61,574 nucleotides of DNA from Defluviitaleaceae bacterium (GTDB lineage Bacteria > Bacillota > Clostridia > Lachnospirales > WRAX01). Where the stretch lies: assembly GCA_009784575.1 (NCBI GenBank), contig WRBK01000011.1, positions 1-61,574 on the forward strand, given 5' to 3'. Both the position numbers and the translations under genes were made by a program. This document shows, piece after piece, positions 41,631 to 50,255 of this stretch. The first letter of the stretch is position 1. Every line of letters begins with the position of its first letter. A model generated the notes under the pieces. It ran no database searches and had not been told where the DNA came from. It saw only the letters and a program-made list of their open reading frames with translations.

Positions 41631-42256
41631 GATGCCACCTCCTCTGTCTTAGCTTTGCGCTTAGATGCCATATGCCGCAAAGCCGCCATCATAATCCCTA
41701 AAGTGATAAAAGCACCAGGTGGCAAAATGAAAAGCAGGGTCTGCGGGAAAGTTTCTGGCATAGCTACCATAAATGATGTGCCATCAAATAGCGTACCAAA
41801 GCCAAAAAGCTCGCGCACAGCAGAAAGCATGACCAAAGCGATGGTAAAACCAAGCCCCATACCTATGGCATCCATAGCGGAGCGGAAGATACCATTTTTA
41901 AACGCAAAACTCTCGCCACGTGCAAGAATTATGCAATTAACAGCGATAAGCGGCAAGAATATTCCAAGATTGGCATGTAGCACGGGTATATAAGCTTCCA
42001 CAAGCATATTCACTGCCGTAACAGCCCCCGCTATTATCACCACAAAGCAAGGTATGCGAGCTTTCACAGGTATTACACCGCGCAAGGCAGATATAAGCAC
42101 ATTCGTAAGCAATAGCACAAAAGCAGTGGCAAGCCCCATACCCAAGCCATTAAACACCGTACCAGACACCGCCAGCGCAGGACACAATGCTATAGCTTGC
42201 ACAAATATTGGGTTTTCGCTTATTATGCCGCGTTTTAGATATTGTTTTATGTACAT
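41627..42256 (-). CDS. rnfE: Rnf complex subunit E
   Basis: The protein has 209 residues and six membrane helices, homologous to RnfA (ENPIFVQAIALCPALAVSGTVFNGLGMGLATAFV and AVNCIILARGESFAFKNG). It is the partner of RnfA in the membrane core. The C-terminal tail is charged (MASKRKAKTEEVAS). It overlaps rnfA by four bases. Confidence 0.95.
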   Translation of the reverse strand: MYIKQYLKRGIISENPIFVQAIALCPALAVSGTVFNGLGMGLATAFVLLLTNVLISALRGVIPVKARIPCFVVIIAGAVTAVNMLVEAYIPVLHANLGIFLPLIAVNCIILARGESFAFKNGIFRSAMDAIGMGLGFTIALVMLSAVRELFGFGTLFDGTSFMVAMPETFPQTLLFILPPGAFITLGIMMAALRHMASKRKAKTEEVAS

Positions 42257-42271
42257 AGCGTATCATCCCCC

Positions 42272-42838
42272 TTATTGCCGAATATTCGGCAAGACATATT
42301 CGTTTACAAACTCCAACGCCTCATTCACTCCATCCGCTACAACCCGCATGGTAACAGTAGCACTTGCCATGGCAACAACATCATTTTCGGCAGGTGTGCC
42401 GCGGGTTATCACATTTATATTGCCAGTTTGATTTATGAACTGATAGCGATATTCTTCTCGCGTTATGCGCGCGCCTAGCCCTGGGGTTTCTGCATGGGAT
42501 ATGATGTCAAGCCCCGTTACTGCGCCGTCTAAGTCTATACCCACAATAAATGTCATATGCGCCCAGCCTGTCACAGCCATTTGCACCACCACACCAACAG
42601 GTTCTGCATTGCCGTCAAAGCCAATGGCATAGCTCAGCACACCCATGGTATTATCCGTAATTGTATCTTCTGAAAAGACATCAGCATCAGGTAACACATA
42701 TGACATAGCCGCTAAGCGCGATTGCTCACGAGCATCGGCTATCACATCCTCGGTCAGCATATTTGTTACCGCCAAAATGAGGGTAAAGGCGGCTGTTATC
42801 GCAAAAAGGGCTATTGCTGGTCTTACTATATCACGCAT
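42272..42838 (-). CDS. rnfG: Rnf complex subunit G (covalent FMN)
   Basis: The protein has 188 residues from ATG 42838, which follows AGGAAGGAA; longer versions of the frame lack a site. One N-terminal membrane helix precedes the periplasm-type FMN-binding domain with GLDIISHAETPGLGARI and ASATVTMRVV, where the Thr near residue 160 should carry FMN. It passes electrons between RnfC/B and RnfD. The upstream neighbour is a GNAT gene instead of rnfD. Confidence 0.92.
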   Translation of the reverse strand: MRDIVRPAIALFAITAAFTLILAVTNMLTEDVIADAREQSRLAAMSYVLPDADVFSEDTITDNTMGVLSYAIGFDGNAEPVGVVVQMAVTGWAHMTFIVGIDLDGAVTGLDIISHAETPGLGARITREEYRYQFINQTGNINVITRGTPAENDVVAMASATVTMRVVADGVNEALEFVNEYVLPNIRQ

Positions 42839-42860
42839 AAAATCATTCCTTCCTATTAAA

Positions 42861-43283
42861 CTAAAGCTTCTTGGACATATAGTAGCAATTGTGATTATCT
42901 GGGCAGTCCTCCAGAGTACCAAACACTGCATACCCGAGCTTTTCATATAGCTCTCTTGCTTGAAAATCAAATGTGCTTAGATGAGAAAGCTTGCATCCCA
43001 TTTCCTTCGCTGTTTCCTCCGCATCATTCATCAAAGCTGTCGCATAGCCTTTATTCCTATACTCTTCCTTAACCCATAAAATATCAATGTGTAGAACCTT
43101 CCAGCAATATATCTCAGCCACAATTCCACCTACCACCTTTTCGCCATCTTTTATACATCTATTGATTGACACAAATGTTGGCTCTTGTGTAAATGGCACT
43201 TTAGAATTATTGTAGTCAATAATTCCGCGAATGATATGCCCTTGCTCTTCTTTTGTCGTATCATGAATTTCAATTTTATTCAT
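42861..43283 (-). CDS. GNAT-family N-acetyltransferase inside the rnf operon
   Basis: The protein has 140 residues. HIDILWVKEEYRNKGYATALMNDAEETAKEMGCKLSHLSTFDFQARELYEKLGYAVFG-type sequence contains motif A (RNKGYAT) and the C-terminal YEKLGY. The substrate is unknown. It lies between rnfD and rnfG with 15 and 22 bases of spacing, so it is co-transcribed. It is not a known Rnf component. Confidence 0.85.
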   Translation of the reverse strand: MNKIEIHDTTKEEQGHIIRGIIDYNNSKVPFTQEPTFVSINRCIKDGEKVVGGIVAEIYCWKVLHIDILWVKEEYRNKGYATALMNDAEETAKEMGCKLSHLSTFDFQARELYEKLGYAVFGTLEDCPDNHNCYYMSKKL

Positions 43284-43298
43284 AGCTTAATTATCTCC

Positions 43299-44273
43299 TC
43301 ATTTCGCCACACCATAAACACGCGGCATTGTCAGTTTATCTATTAGCGGCACAAGTAAATTCATTAGCAATATTGCATATGTAACACCCTCTGGAAAGCC
43401 GCCCCATAGGCGTATGATAGCTGTTATTACGCCACAGCCAATGCCAAACACCACCTGCCCCATCGCCGTCATTGGCGATGTGGAATAATCTGTAGCCATA
43501 AAGAAAGCGGCAAGCATTAATGCACCAAGGAAAATTTCATATTGCGGCTGACCTGTGAAAAGTCCATGGCGACCAAATATAAATAGCATAATGGCTGTTG
43601 TGCCTATAAAAAATACAGGTATACGCCAATTAATCACCTTGCGCACCAAGAGATATATGCCGCCAAGGATGACTAGGATTGTAGCTACTTCACCTATAGC
43701 ACCTCGTGTATTACCAAAGCCCCATAGTACATCCCAAATATTCCCAAAAGTAGGTGTAAATAGCTCCGCTTCCACAAAGACCGCAAGAGGCGTTGGACCA
43801 GCCACAGCATCATATGGCAAACCAAAATCATATATGGTAACAAGCGCAGGGTATGCCGCAAGCAAGAAAGCCCTAGCCGCCAGCGCAGGGTTTACAAAAT
43901 TTTGCCCTATGCCGCCAAAGAGCTGTTTTACTATGATGATGGCAAAAAAGGATGCCGCAACCATTGTCCACAAAGGCACAGTGGCTGGTACACCAAAGGC
44001 AATAAGAATGCCTGTGATAACAGCAGAAAGGTCGTTTACGGTGCTTTTCTTTTTCATGATTTTTTGATATGCCCATTCAAAAAACACACAAGATGTCACA
44101 GCAACGGCTATAACAGATGCGCCATGTATGCCGAAGTTAAGAATGGCTATCAAAAGAGCAGGCAAAAGAGCTATAATAACATCAAGCATAATGCGCTGTG
44201 TGGTGATTTTTGCGCGCATGTGAGGTTTGGATGTTATTAGATAGTTGCTTATAACTTTGTCGTTTTGAGGCAT
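43299..44273 (-). CDS. rnfD: Rnf complex subunit D (covalent FMN)
   Basis: The protein has 324 residues and about nine or ten membrane helices. KQLFGGIGQNFVNPALAARAF and MATDYSTSPMTAMG (with the Thr for covalent FMN) are typical. RnfD is the large membrane subunit thought to take part in ion translocation. It is separated from rnfC by a MazG-like gene. Confidence 0.95.
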   Translation of the reverse strand: MPQNDKVISNYLITSKPHMRAKITTQRIMLDVIIALLPALLIAILNFGIHGASVIAVAVTSCVFFEWAYQKIMKKKSTVNDLSAVITGILIAFGVPATVPLWTMVAASFFAIIIVKQLFGGIGQNFVNPALAARAFLLAAYPALVTIYDFGLPYDAVAGPTPLAVFVEAELFTPTFGNIWDVLWGFGNTRGAIGEVATILVILGGIYLLVRKVINWRIPVFFIGTTAIMLFIFGRHGLFTGQPQYEIFLGALMLAAFFMATDYSTSPMTAMGQVVFGIGCGVITAIIRLWGGFPEGVTYAILLMNLLVPLIDKLTMPRVYGVAK

Positions 44274-44313
44274 TTAGCTATCCCTCCCGATATTTGCTAA
44301 CAAGGATTAAAAG

Positions 44314-44613
44314 TTACATTTTTTTCCATTTTTCATTACTTAAATTTTCTTTTATAGGTATCCATTTTTCCATATCAATATCAATATCATAGCAATTCGC
44401 CAATACCAAGCAATAATACATAACATCCCAAATTTCTTCTTCGATAGTTCCTTTTATATTTGCCTCGGATGCTCTTTTAGGGTCTTTTCGTATTGCCTGA
44501 GCTAATTCTCCGACTTCTTCAGACAATTTAAGGAAAAATTCATGCTTGAGGTTGGGGTTATGGTCCTTTGATTTTATGTATTCTTGCAAATATTTTATAG
44601 TAATCCCTTGCAT
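44314..44613 (-). CDS. MazG-like nucleotide pyrophosphohydrolase-type protein in the rnf operon
   Basis: The protein has 99 residues from ATG 44613, behind AGGAGGTG; an in-frame start at 44634 would put that site inside the gene. FFLKLSEEVGELAQAIRK, then IEEEIWDVMYYCLVLANCYDIDIDMEKW, is the EExxE, then ExxD pattern of all-alpha NTP pyrophosphohydrolases. It may clean up abnormal nucleotides. It is wedged between rnfC and rnfD. Confidence 0.8.
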   Translation of the reverse strand: MQGITIKYLQEYIKSKDHNPNLKHEFFLKLSEEVGELAQAIRKDPKRASEANIKGTIEEEIWDVMYYCLVLANCYDIDIDMEKWIPIKENLSNEKWKKM

Positions 44614-44633
44614 TTGCAAGCACCTCCTGAGCA

Positions 44634-45953
44634 TCAGAATCCCCTACGAACTCCGCCTCTTGCCATTAATATAGACTGCATTAAATGGCGTTTTGACGGG
44701 CATATATACGAACATGAGCCGCATTCCACACAAGCCATACCGTGCAGCTTTTTAAACCCATCGTAATTATCCTCTAGCGCAAGCATATTCAACTCATATG
44801 GCAAAAGTCCCATTGGGCAGTATTCTACGCATTTTGCACAGCGTATGCATGGTTGCTCTTCTTGTATATTTGCTACCTTTTCAGAAAAAGCAAGGATAAC
44901 AGAATCGGTTTTGATAATAGGAATATTAAGGTCAAATAAAGCCCAGCCCATCATGGCCCCACCAGACATTATTTTGAAAGGACGCAACTTAAAGCCGCCA
45001 GCCCGCTCCACCAAAGTTTTGTAGGACATGCCAAGCACTGCCTCATAGTTGCCAGGTTTTGCAAAAGCATCGCCAGAAAGCGTCATTATGCGGCGGGTCA
45101 TTGGGCGGCCGCGGCGAATGATAGCATCTATAGATGCTACAGTTGAGATATTAAGCACAATCACGCCAATGTCAGAGGGTAGCCCGCCCATAGGCACTTG
45201 CTTTTTTATACATGCTTCTATAAGTTGTTTTTCAGAACCTTGCGGATATGTTGGCGGCAACCCAATAACTTCTACACGGTCATTTGATGCAAATAGCTTT
45301 TTGTAAAGCATAACAGATTCCATTTTGTTGGTTTCTATAGCCAAAATACCTTTTGAATAAGGAAAAAGGCGCAACAAAAGGTCTAAAGATTCGCGAATAT
45401 TACCAGATTTCTCTAGCATAACGCGGTGGTCATGGGTGTGGTATGGCTCACATTCCGCGCCATTTACAAGTATATACTCTATTTTATCAGGGTCATGCGG
45501 ATTCAGCTTAACATGCGTAGGAAAGCCCGCGCCACCAAGCCCCACCAGGCCCGCCTCTTTTATAATTTCTAAGAAGCTCTCGCGGGTGAGATTATATGTG
45601 TCCTCCATGCCTTTAACGGATGGATGCTCTTCCATAAGACCATCAGCCTCTATGACAATGGATTCTATGTAGTTGCCATGTGGTTCTAATGCTTTTTTAA
45701 TATCCACCACAGTGCCAGATGCCCCTGAATGAATATTTGCAGATATATGCCCCGTGGCCTCTGCTATTTTTTCGCCCAAAAGTACGCGGTCACCTTTTCC
45801 CGCAAGAGGCTTTGCAGGCGCACCAATATGCTGCTGCAAGGGGTATACAAGAACATCCCCCTCTTTTGGCAAAATAACCTGCATTCGCATATCTTCCGTA
45901 TGACCCTTATGCTTTTCCAAATGTAGGCGTTGTTTAAATCTAAAAGCCCTCAT
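44634..45953 (-). CDS. rnfC: Rnf complex subunit C (NADH site)
   Basis: The protein has 439 residues from ATG 45953; an ATG two codons earlier is too close to the GGAGG site. Motifs are LVGLGGAGFPTHVKL (nucleotide-binding), LVNGAECEPYHTHDHRVM, and two 4Fe-4S sites (CIRCAKCVEYCPMGLLP and CVECGSCSYICPSKRHLM). It reduces NAD with electrons from RnfB/G. It is the first gene of the operon. Confidence 0.95.
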   Translation of the reverse strand: MRAFRFKQRLHLEKHKGHTEDMRMQVILPKEGDVLVYPLQQHIGAPAKPLAGKGDRVLLGEKIAEATGHISANIHSGASGTVVDIKKALEPHGNYIESIVIEADGLMEEHPSVKGMEDTYNLTRESFLEIIKEAGLVGLGGAGFPTHVKLNPHDPDKIEYILVNGAECEPYHTHDHRVMLEKSGNIRESLDLLLRLFPYSKGILAIETNKMESVMLYKKLFASNDRVEVIGLPPTYPQGSEKQLIEACIKKQVPMGGLPSDIGVIVLNISTVASIDAIIRRGRPMTRRIMTLSGDAFAKPGNYEAVLGMSYKTLVERAGGFKLRPFKIMSGGAMMGWALFDLNIPIIKTDSVILAFSEKVANIQEEQPCIRCAKCVEYCPMGLLPYELNMLALEDNYDGFKKLHGMACVECGSCSYICPSKRHLMQSILMARGGVRRGF

Positions 45954-46025
45954 AACCATACCTCCAGTCGGTCTATGGTCTTTGGTTGATAGTATTAATA
46001 AATAATCCTAGCGATGTTGTATACT

Positions 46026-46054
46026 ATTTTAACACAAGTACGCAATGTCATCAA
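46026..46054 (-). promoter_or_regulatory. promoter of the rnf operon
   Basis: On the minus strand TTGATG (46054-46049), a 17-base spacer and TAAAAT (46031-46026) lie about 70 bases upstream of rnfC. Confidence 0.7.
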
Positions 46055-46099
46055 GCATTGATTTTTTGTTCACAATTGAATTTAATCGGTTATAGTTTA

Positions 46100-46263
46100 A
46101 GAACCTATCCAACAATAACACCGAAGCAGATTTTCAAGGATTTTTCTCCAAGGCAAGGAGGTGAAATCCGATGTGTGCCCAAAGGCACATGAGGATTTTG
46201 CCGACGTAGCATTGGGGGGGAAGACTGAAAATCTGCGAGAGTGCTTATTGTTGGATAGGTTCT
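46100..46263. repeat. fold-back element with 19-bp terminal inverted repeats (MITE-like)
   Basis: AGAACCTATCCAACAATAA at 46100-46118 is repeated perfectly inverted at 46245-46263. Nested inside are further inverted pairs: GCAGATTTTCA (46126-46136) with TGAAAATCTGC (46225-46235), AAATCC (46164-46169) with GGATTT (46193-46198), and a central ATGTGTGCC-CAAA-GGCACAT. The whole 164 bases can fold into one long hairpin. No transposase is encoded. It lies between the rnf promoter and the promoter of the next gene. Confidence 0.8.
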
Positions 46264-46299
46264 AAGTAACAAAACCATTGCTCCAAAACTCATATTATA

Positions 46300-46328
46300 T
46301 TGACACACACCACACATTAATATAATAT
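46300..46328 (+). promoter_or_regulatory. promoter of the hydrolase-pyrC operon
   Basis: TTGACA at 46300-46305 with TAATAT at 46323-46328 (17-base spacer), within an AT-rich stretch that also offers TATAAT at 46321-46326. It lies about 30 bases before the hydrolase start. Confidence 0.7.
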
Positions 46329-46358
46329 ATAATTAGCCGAAAATTAAGGAGAACCCAT

Positions 46359-47285
46359 ATGCAAGAAACCAATTTCCCATCAGCCGACGGTATTAGCACA
46401 ATATATGCCTATATTTGGCATCCAGCCGATGGCACAGAGATTCGCGGGATTTTACAGCTTATACATGGCTTTGCAGAACATGCCTTGTGCTATAAAGATT
46501 TTGCGGAGCATATGGCACAAAAGGGCTATATCGTTTGTGCGCACGACCAATTAGGACATGGGCGCACAGCAAGCTCAAATGCTGGCAGCAAGCTAGGCTA
46601 CATAGGCAAAAGTGGTCATAAGCTCTTAGCAAAAGATACATACAGGCTCACAATGTTAATACAAAAGAAACATGACTCACCCATCACCTTGCTAGGTTTT
46701 GGTATTGGCTCGCTTGTGGCACGTTATGTTAGCTCTTTATGGGGTATGGAGTATAATGGCGCAGTTTTTTGCGGCACATCTTGCGGAGGGGCAGATATAA
46801 GACTATTATACCGCATGTTTTCAACCTCCAAACTAAAGCGCGGCACAGGGCGGAAAGAGGCATTATGGGTAGACAAACGCTTGCATAAGAGCAACAATAA
46901 AGCCTTTCGTAATAGCGAACATGGCACATCATGGCTTACGCGCGATTCTGTGTCTTTAGCAAATTACGAAAATGACCCGCTATGCGGCTTTCCTTTAACA
47001 TATGGTGCGTGCCTAGATTTGCTAAAGCTAACTCGCATTACAAATTCCCGAGGTTGCGCCGACCGTACACCAAAAAATCTTCCTATATTCATACTTTCAG
47101 GGTTAGAAGACCCCATGGGCGACTTTGGCGATGGTGTCATAAAGGTATATAATGAGCTTGTTGGCACGGGTTGCGGTGATGTAGAAATAAAGTTATACGA
47201 AAATGCGCGACATGATATAATGTTTGAGATAAACAGACAGGAGGTTTATGACGATATTTTAGAATGGTTGGAGGGATTAAGGTGA
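46359..47285 (+). CDS. alpha/beta hydrolase (monoglyceride lipase-like) lacking the nucleophile serine
   Basis: The protein has 308 residues. QLIHGFAEHALCYKDFAEHMAQKGYIVCAHDQLGHGRT is characteristic of lysophospholipase/monoacylglycerol lipase relatives. The nucleophile elbow, usually GHSMGS, reads GFGIGS, with Gly at residue 115 where Ser is expected. Asp and His candidates (FILSGLEDPMGDFGDG and ENARHDIMFE) are kept. It may therefore be catalytically dead or have another role. AAGGAG precedes the ATG. The next gene starts in its stop (GTGA). Confidence 0.8.
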   Translation: MQETNFPSADGISTIYAYIWHPADGTEIRGILQLIHGFAEHALCYKDFAEHMAQKGYIVCAHDQLGHGRTASSNAGSKLGYIGKSGHKLLAKDTYRLTMLIQKKHDSPITLLGFGIGSLVARYVSSLWGMEYNGAVFCGTSCGGADIRLLYRMFSTSKLKRGTGRKEALWVDKRLHKSNNKAFRNSEHGTSWLTRDSVSLANYENDPLCGFPLTYGACLDLLKLTRITNSRGCADRTPKNLPIFILSGLEDPMGDFGDGVIKVYNELVGTGCGDVEIKLYENARHDIMFEINRQEVYDDILEWLEGLR

Positions 47286-47824
47286 AAAAATTTAGGAAAA
47301 GTGTTAAATGGTACTTTATTACGGTTACTGTCTCCCTTTTTAGCTTTGCCGTAACTCTTTTGGCGATAAATATGATTTTGCTTGGCTCGCCCTTGCCGCG
47401 TATGCCTAGGATAACAACTGTACAAGCATCTTTCGACCGAAATATTGAAAATATCACTATTGTTAGAGATTTTCTAGCGGAATCCAATTACGAAATCATC
47501 CGCATTCACAACCCTGCCGCACTCAATAGCGTTATGTCAATAAATTATGGGGCCATCACATTGCCTATTCATGATAGCAATGTTCAAAATGCGCTTATGT
47601 CCCTTGCGGTGGATGGGTATTCATTAATCGGCAGAACTAGCGAGGGCATCTTTTTCCTAAAATGGAGGGTATGGGAAAGCGATGGCGGCATTATTTATAT
47701 GATGGATGGTAATACCCCAGATGAAACTGTTTTAAGATGGCTAATAAGCACAGAGCCGCTTGTTGATGAGGGCTGGCATTTTTACATAGAAGATGTGGGC
47801 GTATTTTTAAGAAACCGAGAATAG
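47282..47824 (+). CDS. membrane-anchored protein of unknown function
   Basis: The protein has 180 residues from GTG 47282, overlapping the hydrolase stop, with GGAGGG upstream. A membrane segment at about residues 11-34 is followed by an extracytoplasmic domain with no motif I know (TTVQASFDRNIENITIVRDFL, then a C-terminal WHFYIEDVGVFLRN). It lies ten bases before pyrC. Confidence 0.6.
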   Translation: MKKFRKSVKWYFITVTVSLFSFAVTLLAINMILLGSPLPRMPRITTVQASFDRNIENITIVRDFLAESNYEIIRIHNPAALNSVMSINYGAITLPIHDSNVQNALMSLAVDGYSLIGRTSEGIFFLKWRVWESDGGIIYMMDGNTPDETVLRWLISTEPLVDEGWHFYIEDVGVFLRNRE

Positions 47825-47834
47825 GAGTGGAGAA

Positions 47835-49124
47835 ATGGCAAAGATACTAATTAAAAATGGCAGGATAATAAACCCTGCTAATAATATTGATAGGGTTACA
47901 GACATTTTGGTTGAAGGCAACAAGATAGCATCCATAGGCGATGGTCTGGTTGCCGATAATTGCGAAATTATTGATGCCGAGAGCTGTTGGGTCACGCCTG
48001 GTCTTATCGACCTGCATGTGCATTTCCGTGAGCCTGGACAAACACACAAAGAGGATATAGCCAGCGGCTCTGCTGCCGCGGCTATGGGCGGCTTTACCAC
48101 AGTTTGCGTTATGCCAAATACAGCACCCATAGGCGATAGCGTGGAATGGGTGCACCATCAGATAGCACGCGGCAAAGAGGTTTCATTATGTGATATCCTG
48201 CCTATAGCCGCAATTACCATTGGTCAAAAAGGCGAGGAACTTGCGCCCATAGCGGATATGGTAGCGGCGGGAGCTGTTGGCATTAGCGAAGATGGCATGT
48301 CTGTAAAAAATGCAAACCTACTTAAAGATGCTATGAAGATAGCCGCAAAGCTTGGAGTGGCAGTATTTTCCCACTGCGAAGATGCAAGCCTAGCAAATGG
48401 CGGCGTTATGAGCCAAGGTAAAATATCTAAAAAGCTAGGCTTGCGCGGCATACCACATAGCGCGGAAGATGTGATAATAGCACGTGACATCATGCTAGCT
48501 CGCGAAACAGGTGCGAAGCTACATATTTGCCATGTTGCCACACAGGGCGGTGCAGAGCTAATAGCAGATGCCAAAAAGCGCACAACTCTCGTGACAGCAG
48601 AGATTGCGCCTCATCATTTTATATTGAGCGATGAGGATATAGACGGCACGAATACAAATTTCAAGATGAATCCTCCATTGCGCACAAAGGCGGATGTGGC
48701 GGCTATGCTTGAAGCTTTGGCGGACGGCACACTAGATGCCATAGCCACAGACCACGCGCCGCATCATGCGGATGAGAAGGCAAAGGGCTTTTTAGCCGCT
48801 CCAAATGGCATCGTGGGGCTTGAGATTTCATTATCATTAGCCATTACGGAGCTTGTAGAAACAGGCAGACTAACGCCACTACAGCTTATAGAAAAAATGT
48901 CTGCAATGCCCGCAAAAATACTAGGCATAAATAAAGGCAATCTTGCTGTAGGTAGCCCCGCAGATATCACTATAATAGACCCAAAAGCAAAGTACACAAT
49001 AGACCCAGCAAACTTCGTATCCCGCGGCGAAAACATGCCTTTTGGCGGTCGAGAAGTGGTAGGCAAGGTACGCCACACCATATATGGCGGCAAATTTACA
49101 GTAAAGGATGGTAGATTGGTATGA
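47835..49124 (+). CDS. pyrC: dihydroorotase
   Basis: The protein has 429 residues, a class I dihydroorotase. The metal-binding DLHVHFREPG lies near residue 57-66, and further ligands are in CEDASLANGG, HICHVATQG and AIATDHAPHH. It closes carbamoyl-aspartate to dihydroorotate in pyrimidine synthesis. It overlaps pyrF by four bases (ATGA). PyrK and PyrD are coded 4 kb further on. Confidence 0.95.
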   Translation: MAKILIKNGRIINPANNIDRVTDILVEGNKIASIGDGLVADNCEIIDAESCWVTPGLIDLHVHFREPGQTHKEDIASGSAAAAMGGFTTVCVMPNTAPIGDSVEWVHHQIARGKEVSLCDILPIAAITIGQKGEELAPIADMVAAGAVGISEDGMSVKNANLLKDAMKIAAKLGVAVFSHCEDASLANGGVMSQGKISKKLGLRGIPHSAEDVIIARDIMLARETGAKLHICHVATQGGAELIADAKKRTTLVTAEIAPHHFILSDEDIDGTNTNFKMNPPLRTKADVAAMLEALADGTLDAIATDHAPHHADEKAKGFLAAPNGIVGLEISLSLAITELVETGRLTPLQLIEKMSAMPAKILGINKGNLAVGSPADITIIDPKAKYTIDPANFVSRGENMPFGGREVVGKVRHTIYGGKFTVKDGRLV

Positions 49125-50040
49125 GCAACATAATGGACAAGCTAATTGATAAGATTGTAGAGATGAAAAACCCCACTGTAGTAGGGCTAGACCCGCGTAT
49201 GGACTTTATACCAGCGGAAATTGCGAAAGATGTACAGGACCGCTATGGTCGCACGGCTATAGCGGTGAAGTACGCGCTATTGGCTTATAATAAGGGTTTG
49301 ATAGATGCTATATGTGACATCGTGCCTGCTGTAAAGCCGCAAGTCGCTTTTATGAGCAATATGGCGCAGAGGGCATGGATGCTTATTTTCAGACCATCGA
49401 ATATGCCAAAAGCAAAGGCATGATAGTAATAGGCGACATAAAACGTAGCGACATAGCATCCACCGCCGAGGCTTATTCGGATGCGCATATCGGTCAAACA
49501 GATGTTTTTGGCGAGAAAATTACATTTGCCCAAACGGACTTTATCACCGTCAACCCATTTTTGGGCGCAGATTCCATTGAGCCTTTCTTGCAAAATTGCA
49601 AGAATTATGACAAGGGCTTGTTCATTCTTGTAAAGACCTCCAATAAAGGCAGTGGTGATTTCCAAGATTTGATTATTGGTGACAAACCACTTTATGAAAT
49701 CTGCGGCGAATATGTAGAGAAATGGGGCGGTGAGCTAGTTGGCAAGCATGGTTATTCATCTATCGGCGCAGTTGTAGGCGCAACTCACCCGCATGTTGCC
49801 GAAAAGCTACGCAAGCAAATGCCGCATACATTCTTCCTTGTGCCTGGCTATGGCGCGCAAGGCGGCTCTGCAGCAGATATCGCTGTGTCTTTTGATAAAA
49901 ATGGCTTGGGTGCTGTTGTCAATAGCTCGCGCGGGATTATTGCAGCTTATAAGAGCGAGAAGTATAGCGGCATGGGTTATGCAGAGGCGGCTAGGGTGGC
50001 GGCTCTGGATATGAAGGCAGATTTGAGTGGTGTTTTGTAG
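49121..50040 (+). pseudogene. pyrF: orotidine 5'-phosphate decarboxylase, frameshifted
   Basis: From ATG 49121 the frame gives NPTVVGLDPRMDFIP, then VKPQVAF, and leaves the family at TTTT 49348-49351. One extra T restores YEQYGAEGMDAYFQTIEYAKSKG in frame with the rest, including the catalytic GDIKRSDIAST and LVPGYGAQGG, to TAG 50038-50040. Total length would be about 306 residues, right for the long-type PyrF. The lesion lies in a run of T, so a sequencing or assembly indel is a real possibility; otherwise the cell needs external pyrimidines. Confidence 0.88.
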
Positions 50041-50088
50041 GCAAGTTAGACATTCATGATGTTTTGCATTTTCTTAGCAATATATAAC

Positions 50089-50138
50089 GAACCCCCTAAT
50101 CTGTAATTTTCGTGACAAAATTACAGATTAGGGGGTTC
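50089..50138. terminator. 22-bp perfect hairpin after pyrF
   Basis: Bases 50089-50110 and 50117-50138 are exact inverted repeats with loop CGTGAC. The outer stem is GAACCCCCTAATCTG-type. No long T run follows on either side, so it could be a bidirectional terminator or a small fold-back element. Confidence 0.6.
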
Positions 50139-50204
50139 TTGTTTATTTATGATTTGTATTTTGATATTCTTGCTAATTTCTTGAAATTTTCTTGTAAACT
50201 TGTA

Positions 50205-50233
50205 TTGACAAGCTAGATTTTTTGTATTACTAT
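50205..50233 (+). promoter_or_regulatory. promoter of the deoxyribosyltransferase-fold gene
   Basis: TTGACA at 50205-50210, a 17-base spacer and TACTAT at 50228-50233 lie 22 bases before the start. Confidence 0.75.
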
Positions 50234-50255
50234 GCCCAAATAGGGGGTGCATATT

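Noticed and set aside
45960-46358. tRNA or known small RNA in the gap between rnfC and the hydrolase
   Set aside because: No cloverleaf is visible; the structure is a single long hairpin with terminal repeats.
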